Part shown: positions 1 through 8,038 of the stretch, in pieces
Layout of the letters: every line of letters begins with the position of its first letter
How positions within the stretch are numbered: position 1 is the stretch's first letter
Origin: an uncultured Psychrobacter sp.
GTDB taxonomy: Bacteria; Pseudomonadota; Gammaproteobacteria; Pseudomonadales; Moraxellaceae
DNA length: 64,000 bases
Reading direction: 5' to 3'
Assembly (NCBI RefSeq): GCF_947488565.1
Contig: NZ_CANKZC010000001.1
Span: 372,001 to 436,000 of the forward strand
Notes under the pieces: generated by a model
Told to the model about the DNA's origin: nothing
The model's database searches: none
Seen by the model: the letters and a program-made list of their open reading frames with translations, nothing else
Position numbers and translations under genes: made by a program

Positions 1-241
1 CGCGCGGCGCTAGTCCTGACATTACCTCGTCGAAAGTATCCAAATCTACTTCAACAAACTTCTTGTCTTTAAAGCGCGGTTGTTCAAGCGTAGAGTCACC
101 TGAGAACTCACCCAGCACGCCAACAACAAAGGGAATCTCCTTAGTTTCGATCGCATCGCCAACTTCGACGTCATAAGTAAGATGTACTCGAGGAGCACGT
201 ACTTTTGCTAGTTTCTTTTGCACACTGTCTTGCTTTGCCAT
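1..241 (-). CDS. tssB: Type VI secretion sheath small subunit TssB (VipA), 5' part only
   Basis: The minus strand encodes 80 residues from an ATG at 241 and runs off the left edge of the window. The start MAKQDSVQKKLAKVRAPRV, then LTYDVEVGDAIE and PFVVGVLGEFSG, is the typical N-terminus of TssB/VipA. TssB pairs with TssC to build the contractile sheath that fires the Hcp tube in type VI secretion. A strong ribosome-binding site (GAGGTAA) sits just before the ATG. The gene lies 21 bp downstream of an exported TPR-like protein, so the two are probably co-transcribed, and tssC and the rest of the cluster should lie to the left. The N-terminal residues are characteristic enough for a confident family call although the C-terminus is missing. 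Confidence 0.93.
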   Translation of the reverse strand, partial: MAKQDSVQKKLAKVRAPRVHLTYDVEVGDAIETKEIPFVVGVLGEFSGDSTLEQPRFKDKKFVEVDLDTFDEVMSGLAPR

Positions 242-262
242 AATAAGTTACCTCAGCAATTG

Positions 263-997
263 CTATTTTGAACGTACATTTTTAAATGGGTCAGTAGCTA
301 TAGAAGGACTACTTTTAGAGGGAGACTGCTTTTTGACGGGTTTGGTAGGAGCGCGCCTTTGTTTCACTGCTGCTTGTCTTTTGACAGGAGAAGCTTTTTT
401 CTTAACGGATGTACGGCGCTGTTTTCTCGATTTAGTCTTGTTTTTTACCGCTCTTGGCTTTATGACAGGCGCTGGTGGTTTTGGTAAAGACTCATCGTAA
501 TTAAAACCGTAGATCTCACCGTAGATTTTGCTAAGAGCATGCTGATATTCTTTTAAAAAGTCTGCATCAACCTCATCAGTTAAGTAGTCTGATTGCAATT
601 GCTTTTGAGAGACGATAGCACTGCTATTTAAGAGTATCTTTTTAAGCTTGGCAGTGCTGTGACCCAGATTGATTGCTTCGCTTGCTGTATAGACAGCATA
701 AGCAGGATAGCCATTATTGTAATAAATCTGTGCCAAAATCTCCCATGCTAAAGAGTCATTTGGGTTGACTGACAGTCTGTGATTTAGGTCTGAAACTAAT
801 TGATGCAGCTGCGGTGATCTTGCATCAGCATTTTTAAGCTTAGCGAATTGATTAATAACGCTTGAGCCTGGATCTTTTTCTTGTATGACAAGCTCACTAT
901 GTGCTGTACCTATAGCAGTACCCATAATAAGCAGACCCGAAAAGACAGCTTTAGGCAGCTTGAAACTAACTTTTATCCTGCTTTTGATACTGTTCAT
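263..997 (-). CDS. Exported TPR-like protein with basic C-terminal tail, upstream of tssB
   Basis: This 244-residue protein has a Sec-type signal peptide (hydrophobic core LLIMGTAIGTAHS, about residues 22-34) and is predicted to be periplasmic. About residues 60-115 look like helical TPR-type repeats (NDSLAWEILAQIYYNNGYPAYAVYTASEAINLG). About residues 175-235 form a disordered tail rich in Lys, Arg, Pro and Ser. It is placed between another exported TPR-like protein and tssB, with only 21 bp to tssB. In Acinetobacter, periplasmic accessory proteins (AsaA/TslA) linked to T6SS membrane-complex assembly are encoded with the sheath genes. A similar role here is inferred from position and export signal, not from recognised sequence identity. 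Confidence 0.7.
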   Translation of the reverse strand: MNSIKSRIKVSFKLPKAVFSGLLIMGTAIGTAHSELVIQEKDPGSSVINQFAKLKNADARSPQLHQLVSDLNHRLSVNPNDSLAWEILAQIYYNNGYPAYAVYTASEAINLGHSTAKLKKILLNSSAIVSQKQLQSDYLTDEVDADFLKEYQHALSKIYGEIYGFNYDESLPKPPAPVIKPRAVKNKTKSRKQRRTSVKKKASPVKRQAAVKQRRAPTKPVKKQSPSKSSPSIATDPFKNVRSK

Positions 998-1074
998 TGT
1001 AAGTCGTTACTCGCTATTATTAGTATTGGATTGATGCACCTGTTTACTCAAGAGTGGTTTAACCAAAGGATGGT

Positions 1075-1536
1075 TTACTCCGAGGTATTAATTAAGGTGG
1101 TCATACTGGTTAAAGCATCTTTAAACGTAGCCTTATCGTGACTACTCATCAATGCATTGTTATGGTAAGCATCAATATTAAGCTGCATTACCTTAACAGA
1201 CGACAACATTGCAATTTGACGAGCCTCCACAATCTGATTGTCGATACTGAGCGCTTCATTAGCCGCTCTCAATGCTCGCGAGTAGTTCTTTGACTCATAG
1301 TTGGTTTTGGCTATAGTCATCCATGCTTCTATGCTACTTTCATTCAAACTTTCAGCCTTGGTAGCACCAGTCAAATAAACGGGTGAAGGGCTACTTAACT
1401 GTTTAACTGTTGGCGGGCTAATAGTATGTTGGCTAACTTTAGTGCTTTTGCCACAGCCTGTAGTCATGACGGAGGCAATAAGAGCTATAGACAACAAATT
1501 TAATTTGGTAAGCCTAGTACGATGAATAATGTTCAT
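1075..1536 (-). CDS. Small TPR-like lipoprotein, first gene of the T6SS operon
   Basis: The 153-residue product begins with a lipoprotein signal peptide ending in VMTTGC, with the acylated Cys at residue 28. The residue after it is Gly, not Asp, which favours outer-membrane sorting if Lol rules apply. Residues about 68-110 (SIEAWMTIAKTNYESKNYSRALRAANEALSI, interrupted here only for naming) form a TPR-like helical pair resembling the one in the next gene. It lies 77 bp upstream of the exported TPR protein and faces the long promoter-bearing gap at 1537-2793, so it is probably the first gene of the T6SS transcript. Its molecular function is not recognised. It could be a partner of the T6SS lipoprotein/membrane complex, but it does not look like TssJ. 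Confidence 0.65.
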   Translation of the reverse strand: MNIIHRTRLTKLNLLSIALIASVMTTGCGKSTKVSQHTISPPTVKQLSSPSPVYLTGATKAESLNESSIEAWMTIAKTNYESKNYSRALRAANEALSIDNQIVEARQIAMLSSVKVMQLNIDAYHNNALMSSHDKATFKDALTSMTTLINTSE

Positions 1537-1905
1537 AAATATAGTGTCACCAAAATTTTAAAATAATGGAATTGGAACAATAATTTGCTAAGATATGCGC
1601 CAATAGTGAACAAATAATTGTTAATAGTAAAGCAAATTATACATGTAGTTGACAATATTTCAATAATAAGTAAAATATTATTGATAAATACTTGTCTATT
1701 TCTTTATTTTAAAGGCTTAATTGTAATTATAATCTATAGCTACAGGTAATCTTTTGGGACTATAATCTACCTTTCATCGTCTATTTCGACCATTGATATT
1801 TTTGTAGAGCACGCCCACCCTCTGCTTTTTGATGTTTTTTAAGAAAAAAGCACGAGTACGATTCCTAAATTATTATACTAAAGTTTGGTTTGATAATTTT
1901 TAATT

Positions 1906-1919
1906 TGAACGAATGTTCA
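1906..1919. promoter_or_regulatory. Perfect inverted repeat TGAAC-N4-GTTCA, possible operator
   Basis: The sequence TGAACGAATGTTCA is a perfect 5-4-5 palindrome in AT-rich DNA. Such short GAAC/GTTC palindromes are typical of operators of small dimeric repressors, for example TetR-family ones. It lies about 370 bp upstream of the T6SS lipoprotein start. No regulator gene lies beside it in this window. Operator function is inferred from symmetry only. Confidence 0.3.
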
Positions 1920-2060
1920 TTTTATATTAGGCATATAGAATAAGGCTCATAGATAACAAATCTGTAATCGATTTTTTTTTGCAACCAGACAAAGATGAAA
2001 GATAGCTTTGAAAACCGTTATTAACCAGATAGCAATTGCAAGCTATTTATAGAAATATGG

Positions 2061-2300
2061 TCAGAGTATTGGAATATTGAGTAATATCATTACCCATAAT
2101 ATAAAGCGGTAGATGTTCATCATTGATGGAATAAGAGACCTAAAACATAAGTTATGAATGGCCGTCGAGATAACAGTACGAGTGAATAAGATTAATGCAA
2201 AGGTTACAAAAGTAACTTTGTAGTGGTTGGCTATGGAGGCAGTTATTATATTTTTAAAACCAAAGGGCTTAGAACTGTTTATTCCTAATGGCAGCCCCAA
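2061..2300 (-). CDS. Doubtful small membrane-type ORF
   Basis: A 79-residue reading frame with two hydrophobic stretches (VTFVTFALILF and FILWVMILLNIPIL) separated by a short polar segment. No family is recognised and no strong ribosome-binding site is visible. AT-rich non-coding DNA readily gives hydrophobic spurious frames, so this may not be a gene. In its favour, a perfect inverted repeat (2360-2376) lies about 60 bp upstream of the start, where an operator would be expected. It could also be a remnant of a decayed gene. Confidence 0.2.
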   Translation of the reverse strand: MGLPLGINSSKPFGFKNIITASIANHYKVTFVTFALILFTRTVISTAIHNLCFRSLIPSMMNIYRFILWVMILLNIPIL

Positions 2301-2359
2301 GCCTTTTGGTTAAAAATTATATGTGAGAATTTTTAGTATAATTAATCGCCTATACCAAT

Positions 2360-2376
2360 CGTTCAAATAATGAACG
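2360..2376. promoter_or_regulatory. Perfect inverted repeat CGTTCA-N5-TGAACG, possible operator
   Basis: A perfect 6-5-6 inverted repeat (CGTTCA aataa TGAACG). It uses the same GTTCA/TGAAC half-sites as the palindrome at 1906-1919 but in the opposite arrangement. It sits about 60 bp upstream of the doubtful ORF at 2061-2300. Function is inferred from symmetry alone. Confidence 0.3.
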
Positions 2377-2577
2377 TAGACATAAAATAGTAAAGTTATA
2401 CACTTTAATGGTAAATATTATAAAAGTATTAAAATTGGTGCTATCTAATATATAGATAACTTGTATAGATACTAGATTTATTTCTGTTGAAAATTAATTT
2501 CATATTATTGAACAATAAAGATTATTTATATTTGATCCAACACCTATAAGAGATATAATAATTATAAAAAATCTCAT

Positions 2578-2610
2578 TGCATAACTAATGCATAACTAAT
2601 GCATAACTAA
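2578..2610. repeat. 11-bp tandem repeat, three perfect copies
   Basis: The unit TGCATAACTAA occurs three times head to tail without mismatch, in non-coding AT-rich DNA. It is short enough to arise by slippage and could vary in copy number between strains. Confidence 0.85.
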
Positions 2611-2793
2611 GATATTAATAATTCCTATAAGATATAATTTACTCAACTATAAATAAATAAATTTTTAAGTTCTATTTTTATAAGTCACTTGGTTTTTATA
2701 TTTTTCCAATCCAAGTATAAACCTTATCAGTACCAACTCATCCCTTTAATCATCATCTTAATCATCCCCTTTTAAGTTGTTTGCGACTGATAA

Positions 2794-3039
2794 TTATAAT
2801 CCAGCATCTTCTTGCGTAATTGCCACTATCTTAATGGGGACAGCATAGGTCCATGGTGCCCCACTTGTGCAGATGAATTTGCCATCTACAAAAGATACAA
2901 TACGAGCAGTAAAGTCATTATTCTTATGGTCTGTAATAGCCCGCTCATCACTTTCGTCGTCTACTGCACACCATATGTTATGGTCACCGTTTTTTAACAT
3001 TGCTCGAGTTAGATCACTACCTTTTAATTGATTGTTCAT
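2794..3039 (-). CDS. Small hypothetical protein (81 aa)
   Basis: The start is placed at the ATG at 3039 because a strong ribosome-binding site (AAGGAG) precedes it by six bases (TTTAAA). The frame stays open upstream to 3213, but that extension lacks such a signal and looks non-coding. The product, starting MNNQLKGSDLTRAMLKNG and ending AITQEDAGL, is a soluble mixed alpha/beta type protein with no signal peptide or membrane segment. It contains an acidic patch (AVDDESDERAITD) and the segment FVDGKFICTSGAPWTYAVPI. The family is not recognised. Its neighbours (a repeat-rich gap and dinB on the other strand) give no functional hint. The good start signal makes it a likely real gene. Confidence 0.6.
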   Translation of the reverse strand: MNNQLKGSDLTRAMLKNGDHNIWCAVDDESDERAITDHKNNDFTARIVSFVDGKFICTSGAPWTYAVPIKIVAITQEDAGL

Positions 3040-3587
3040 TTTAAACTCCTTAGTCATTATTTCTTTTTGAAAATTTAAAAGATCTATTACATTATAGCTA
3101 CATGAAGTTTTACCTTTTGTTATCCAAAAGAAAGTTGAATATTTATATTGGGACCATCTTCCAAATAAAAAATCTTTAGATTTAGTTAATATTTGGTGTA
3201 GACTATTCAACAATATTAAATAATCTGATTTTCGATTGTCTACTTTAAAATATGGTTTTAAACAATCTTAACTTAACTTAGCAAACTAATTGTACTGACG
3301 GCTACTACTTATTTTTTCATTGTCATAAGTGGTACAAATGTATTCTTAAATGGTAAAATCAAACGCATAAATAGTAATATTGTTGTTAAATAAAGCTTAC
3401 TAAGGCTAATGAATGGTCATATATTCAAAAATGTGCCTATTGGCCTATTACATAAACAATTCCTTCTAAAATCATTGTCATGTCCTTGGTTAACATCTGG
3501 TTTTCGACGCCTTCAATCCACGCAATGACATCCTATATTCGATAACGCTTGCTCAAAATACCTACAAATTCAGGTAGAATAGAATCT
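3040..3587. other. Intergenic region between divergent small gene and dinB
   Basis: About 550 bp of AT-rich DNA holding the divergent promoters of the small hypothetical gene and of dinB. No RNA gene, repeat or clear SOS box was recognised in it. Confidence 0.5.
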
Positions 3588-4673
3588 ATGACAGCTTCTA
3601 TCCCATCTACCTCTCGTAAAATTATTCATCTCGACATGGATGCTTTTTATGCCAGTGTTGAACAACGAGACTTTCCTCAATACCGTGGCAAGCCTTTAGT
3701 CGTGGGTGGAGATCCAAGTGGTCGCGGTGTGGTCGCTGCGGCCAGTTATGAGGTGCGTAAATTTGGCGTACGCTCTGCGATGTCCTCTTATGAAGCCCGC
3801 AAGCGGTGCCCAGAGGTGATATTTGTACGACCAAGATTTGATGTTTATAGATCAGTCAGTAGCCAAATTCGCTCTATCATGTATAGTCTGACACCGCATG
3901 TTGAGCCACTATCTTTAGATGAGGCTTATCTTGATGTTACAGGTCTTCAGGTACATAAAGGTTCAGCTACCTTAATGGCTAACTGGTTACGAGCACAAAT
4001 ATTAGAGCAAACAGGACTAACGGCATCGGCAGGTGTTTCGTTTAATAAAATGCTAGCAAAGATTGCTTCTGATATGAATAAACCTAATGGTACAGCGATT
4101 ATCACCCCTGATGATGCCGCAGCATTTATTAGTACGCTACCTATAGAGCGTTTTCATGGAATTGGTAAAGCAACGGCCAGACGCTTACATGCTATGGGAG
4201 TGTCTACTGGTGCTGATCTTCGTCAGGTGCCCGCTGCCGCATTAGTTAACGAGTTTGGTAAACGAGGACAGTTTTATCATGATATTGCTCATGGACGTGA
4301 TGAGCGATTAGTAAAATCTGAACGTCAGCACAAATCGGTCGGCTCAGAGACTACCTTTAAAGACAACCTGAATGATTGCGAACCATTACGGTTGCAGATA
4401 TATGAGCAGAACGCTGATGCGTTTAAACAGATGAACAATAAGCAGCTTATTGCTTATACCATTACCCTCAAAGTAAAATACGCTGACTTCACACAAATAA
4501 CGCGCTCACATACTTTATCCACGGCTTTTATTAGCGCAGAATCTGCACATTACTGGTTAGATAAGCTATTTTTAGACATACCGCGCGCCCTACCTATTAG
4601 ACTCGTAGGAGTCACCTACTCGTCTTTAGCTTCTGCAGCACAGCCCCTACCACAACTTACCTTATTCGATTAA
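3588..4673 (+). CDS. dinB: DNA polymerase IV (Y-family translesion polymerase)
   Basis: DinB is an error-prone, distributive DNA polymerase that extends mismatched or damaged primer ends. The N-terminal palm motif IIHLDMDAFYASVEQRD, the second catalytic motif LSLDEAYLDVTG and the helix-hairpin-helix segment LPIERFHGIGKATARRLHAMG are all intact, as is the C-terminal little-finger domain. The frame opens at a TTG at 3549, but the ATG at 3588 gives MTASIPSTSRKIIHLD and about 361 residues, closer to the usual family length. No canonical LexA box was recognised upstream, so the form of damage control is not visible. It is followed about 100 bp later by queA in the same direction. Confidence 0.95.
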   Translation: MTASIPSTSRKIIHLDMDAFYASVEQRDFPQYRGKPLVVGGDPSGRGVVAAASYEVRKFGVRSAMSSYEARKRCPEVIFVRPRFDVYRSVSSQIRSIMYSLTPHVEPLSLDEAYLDVTGLQVHKGSATLMANWLRAQILEQTGLTASAGVSFNKMLAKIASDMNKPNGTAIITPDDAAAFISTLPIERFHGIGKATARRLHAMGVSTGADLRQVPAAALVNEFGKRGQFYHDIAHGRDERLVKSERQHKSVGSETTFKDNLNDCEPLRLQIYEQNADAFKQMNNKQLIAYTITLKVKYADFTQITRSHTLSTAFISAESAHYWLDKLFLDIPRALPIRLVGVTYSSLASAAQPLPQLTLFD

Positions 4674-4777
4674 TCGTGTCTTTTTTATACTGATCTGACT
4701 ATATTTGGAACTTTTTCCGCTATTATTTTGTTTCTGCTAAACTAATGCCAAAATTCTACCTACCTATATGATTCATT

Positions 4778-5986
4778 ATGACCAACTTAAACATCAAAAC
4801 CACCATTCCTAATATAGATAACGATACCAATATGAACGATACTAATTATGATGATAGCCCACTGACTTATCTAAGCGTAGCCGATTATGATTATGAGTTA
4901 CCAGATGAGTTAATCGCGCGCTATCCACTAGCTAAGCGCTCAGACTCCAAGCTGCTTTATGTACCCGCTATAAATCAATCAGAACAAATAAGCCTGCCTC
5001 AAGACCATTTATTTACCGCATTACCGTCGTTACTTGATACAGGCGATCTTATCGTCTTTAACGATACTAAGGTAATGAAAGCGCGACTATTTGGTAAAAA
5101 AGATACTGGAGGGCGCGTTGAAGTATTGATCGAACGTTTGATAGAGAGCGCAGAACTAGAAGATATAACTGTCAATCATGAATCATTAGCCACACGCCAA
5201 AATATCGCACTGTGTCATGTAAAATCCAGTAAAGCGCCAAAAATTGGACAGCGCTTATGGTTAGCTGACGACAATATGAGCTGTGAGATGATCGGTCGTC
5301 AGGACAACTTATTTGTATTGGCGTTTGTTGCGCCCATTCTTCCTGATTTAGAAATCTACGGTGAGCTGCCAATTCCGCCTTACTTTGAGCGTCATGCTGA
5401 TGCAACTGACAATACTCGCTATCAAACGGTGTTTCATGATCCTGCCAAACTGGCCAGCGTTGCCGCGCCCACGGCGAGCTTACATTTTGACGAAACCACT
5501 CTCTCAGCTTTAACTACCAAAGGGGTTAATACCGCGTTTGTCACTTTACACGTTGGTGCAGGTACATTTGCGCCTGTTAAAACTGAAAACCTGCTCAATC
5601 ATACTATGCATAGTGAATATGCCCATTTACCGCAAACAACCGCAGACCTAATCAATCAAACCCATGCAAAAGGTAAAAAAGTCATAGCTGTTGGCACGAC
5701 TGTTGCACGTGTTCTTGAGACGGCTTATCAAAAAACGGCAAACGATGGACAAATTATTGCTGCATGGTCAGGCGATACCGATATATTTATTTATCCTGGT
5801 TTTGAGTTTGGCGTGATTGATCGTCTACTAACCAATTTTCATTTACCCAAGTCTACCTTATTAATGCTTGTATCCGCATTTTCAGGTAAAGCAGCTATTG
5901 AACAAGCTTACCAACATGCAATCAGCCATCGGTATCGCTTTTTTAGCTATGGGGATGCTATGTTGTTAGATAGAAAAGTACGTTGA
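4778..5986 (+). CDS. queA: S-adenosylmethionine:tRNA ribosyltransferase-isomerase QueA
   Basis: QueA transfers and isomerises the ribosyl part of SAM onto 7-aminomethyl-7-deazaguanine in tRNA, giving epoxyqueuosine. Recognisable segments are [20 protein letters not shown] near the N-terminus, [11 protein letters not shown] in the middle and [19 protein letters not shown] near the C-terminus. At 402 residues it is longer than typical QueA (about 350). The excess is a roughly 30-residue Asn/Asp/Thr-rich N-terminal extension and an internal insertion around residues 125-150. An ATG at about 4832 would shorten the extension, so the true start is uncertain. The downstream tgt-type partner is not adjacent in this window. 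Confidence 0.95.
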   Translation: MTNLNIKTTIPNIDNDTNMNDTNYDDSPLTYLSVADYDYELPDELIARYPLAKRSDSKLLYVPAINQSEQISLPQDHLFTALPSLLDTGDLIVFNDTKVMKARLFGKKDTGGRVEVLIERLIESAELEDITVNHESLATRQNIALCHVKSSKAPKIGQRLWLADDNMSCEMIGRQDNLFVLAFVAPILPDLEIYGELPIPPYFERHADATDNTRYQTVFHDPAKLASVAAPTASLHFDETTLSALTTKGVNTAFVTLHVGAGTFAPVKTENLLNHTMHSEYAHLPQTTADLINQTHAKGKKVIAVGTTVARVLETAYQKTANDGQIIAAWSGDTDIFIYPGFEFGVIDRLLTNFHLPKSTLLMLVSAFSGKAAIEQAYQHAISHRYRFFSYGDAMLLDRKVR

Positions 5987-6108
5987 CGAGAGATTGAGCA
6001 TTATTTAATTGAAGCAATACGAATACCCAATACTTCATTATAAACATTGTTGTACTGGGCTATTTTCGTAAGTCACTTATCAATAAGTCATAATAAAAAG
6101 GGCTGCGC

Positions 6109-7980
6109 ATGTCTTGGCATTTACCTCATCGATTGACCAATATTCATCACGCGGTATCAGTAGCACTCCTTTGTTCTGTGAGCTCTATTGCGTGGTTACC
6201 TGTTGCTCAAGCAGCCACTATGGGTAAAACAACCATTACCTCTGCTCAGCATGAACCTTTGACTGCCAGTATTACGGTCACCAACATCGATGCTAAAGAT
6301 TTTGCCGCTAGTATTGCAAGTCCTATGATTTATCAGCAAATGGGACTGACCCCTACAGCATCTATGGCTGTACGGTTTGTACCGACTTCTGCCACTGCTG
6401 GTCAATTACTTATCCAGACATCACAGCCTATATCAATGCCATTTGCAGATGTCGTATTAGCAATAAATGATAATGGCCAACGCAATGTCATCCCTAAGAC
6501 TCTACTGATGCCTCTTGGTAATAATAACGTACCAATTAAACAGTCCAAACGAGTGGTATCAGGTGCGCCAAAACCAAACTTACCGGTAGTGTCAAACTCT
6601 AATGCTAAACCTTTAACAGTCAGACGTGGTGCACCGCCACCATTGATTATGGCATCAGATACCCAAACGCCAACATCAATGCAGACATTACCAAAAACTG
6701 TCTTGCGTAAAGCACCTAATGTCAATGCACCAGCAGTGACAAGCCCAGCTGAAACTACCCCTTTGTCAGTATCTCAGACTTCACGTGCATCACAGATAAG
6801 CTCATCAAAGATGAGAGAGACAACCGGTTTGTCTGCTGACGACCTAAACAACAAAGGTTTGAGCAATGTTGATTCAACGACGAATAATACTAACGCTAAA
6901 CAAACCAGTAAAACAGATCCGGTAAATACCAGTGACCCCAAAAGCGCCTTAGCATTAGAGAATTCGGTTGCCTCTAATACCAGCTTAGCTGCTAAAAATG
7001 ATACGCAAAAAAACAAAGCTCTAAACAACAGTATGCCCGTGAAGAATACTGCGTTTAGCCCTATCGAAACTGCTGTTAATACCAACAAACAAGCCGATAT
7101 CTTAAATATTCAAGTAACTCGTCAAATACAGCTAAAAACAGATCTCAAAAATAGTCCAAATCGGCCAACCCCTTTTATAAATGATATTGAGGCGACAAGC
7201 ACTTCATCCAACGCACCATTGCCCTCTGCTACCGTTTCCTCAAATACTGGTACTGATATAGCCGCCACAGACTCTATGTCAGACAGTAAAAGTACAGCCA
7301 TGACAAGCTATACCGTACAACGTAATGATAATCTTTGGCTTATCTCTCAGCAGATTGCACAGCAAAATAATGTTGATGTATCGACGGTGATGAAACAAAT
7401 AAAATCGCAAAATCCTGATGCTTTTATTGCAAAGGATGCTGACTTGCTAAAAGCCAACGCTGAGCTGAGCTTACCCAGTTATGACATCGTACCTTCACAA
7501 GAAAGCCTGCAGACTGCTATTGCAGCTCAAAGACAACATTACATACAGGTCAGCCGGGCTAAAAAAAAGAGCGTAGAGAGAAAAGAGAGAAAAAAGACAA
7601 CTGCTGCAGACTCGACTAGCGATAAGGAGTTAACAGCATCTACAGACATGCCGTCTAACACAAAAACAACACCTAAACAGTCAAATAAGCCTTCAGAAGT
7701 CGCCCCTAAAACCTTGCCAAAAGCACGTTTCTCTGTCGTTGCGCCTGGTCGTGATGGTAGCGCTGATGGCACTCAAACTAAAGCTGCCGCGGCAACTGGT
7801 AATGGATTAAGCACAGACATTTTAGCCACGCTAAAATCGGCGCGTCAACGGACCGATGAGCAGGCTAAGCGGGTAGCAGCAACCAACAGCACTCTTGGTA
7901 GCTATGCCAAAAAATTACAACTACAAAACCAAAAACTGGCTGAGCTTGAAGCTCGTCTTAAAAAATTACGCAATCAATAA
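6109..7980 (+). CDS. fimV: FimV N-terminal half: exported LysM protein
   Basis: The 623-residue product has a signal peptide ending near PVAQAATMG and then the FimV N-terminal domain (TITSAQHEPLTASITVTNID through IPKTLLMPLG). A long low-complexity Ser/Thr/Asn/Lys-rich linker follows. At about residues 400-455 is a LysM peptidoglycan-binding module (SYTVQRNDNLWLISQQIAQQ). The C-terminal 50 residues form a coiled coil (LQLQNQKLAELEARLKKL). In Pseudomonas FimV is one inner-membrane protein with these parts followed by a transmembrane helix and a cytoplasmic TPR region. Here the gene stops before the membrane segment, which is encoded by the next ORF 58 bp downstream. FimV proteins help organise type IV pili, twitching and polar signalling, which is the likely role here. 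Confidence 0.88.
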   Translation: MSWHLPHRLTNIHHAVSVALLCSVSSIAWLPVAQAATMGKTTITSAQHEPLTASITVTNIDAKDFAASIASPMIYQQMGLTPTASMAVRFVPTSATAGQLLIQTSQPISMPFADVVLAINDNGQRNVIPKTLLMPLGNNNVPIKQSKRVVSGAPKPNLPVVSNSNAKPLTVRRGAPPPLIMASDTQTPTSMQTLPKTVLRKAPNVNAPAVTSPAETTPLSVSQTSRASQISSSKMRETTGLSADDLNNKGLSNVDSTTNNTNAKQTSKTDPVNTSDPKSALALENSVASNTSLAAKNDTQKNKALNNSMPVKNTAFSPIETAVNTNKQADILNIQVTRQIQLKTDLKNSPNRPTPFINDIEATSTSSNAPLPSATVSSNTGTDIAATDSMSDSKSTAMTSYTVQRNDNLWLISQQIAQQNNVDVSTVMKQIKSQNPDAFIAKDADLLKANAELSLPSYDIVPSQESLQTAIAAQRQHYIQVSRAKKKSVERKERKKTTAADSTSDKELTASTDMPSNTKTTPKQSNKPSEVAPKTLPKARFSVVAPGRDGSADGTQTKAAAATGNGLSTDILATLKSARQRTDEQAKRVAATNSTLGSYAKKLQLQNQKLAELEARLKKLRNQ

Positions 7981-8038
7981 TTGCCTCGCTGCTCAGCACA
8001 AATTGCTGTAAACAAGGCTCGTAGGCTTAGGAGTATTT

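Larger units (their letters stand above)
1537..2793. other. Long AT-rich region with inverted and tandem repeats
   Basis: About 1.26 kb without a convincing gene. It must contain the promoter of the minus-strand T6SS operon. Visible structure consists of two short perfect inverted repeats built on GTTCA/TGAAC half-sites (1906-1919 and 2360-2376), a three-unit 11-bp tandem repeat (2578-2610) and one doubtful membrane-type ORF (2061-2300). The rest is AT-rich and stop-rich in every frame. Confidence 0.6.

Noticed and set aside
2578..2610. Start of a CRISPR array or iteron cluster
   Set aside because: Units are only 11 bp, adjoin without spacers and occur three times, which fits simple slippage.
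3040..3213. A longer 139-residue form of the small hypothetical protein
   Set aside because: The upstream 58 codons lack a start signal and have non-coding composition, whereas the internal ATG has a strong ribosome-binding site.
3549..3587. N-terminal extension of DinB from the TTG at 3549
   Set aside because: The extra 13 residues are not part of the DinB family and the ATG at 3588 gives the usual length.
7981..8038. A frameshift that splits fimV artificially
   Set aside because: The second ORF has its own ribosome-binding site and starts cleanly at the transmembrane helix, and the first ends with a complete coiled coil. A frameshift would leave ragged, non-homologous tails, which are not seen.
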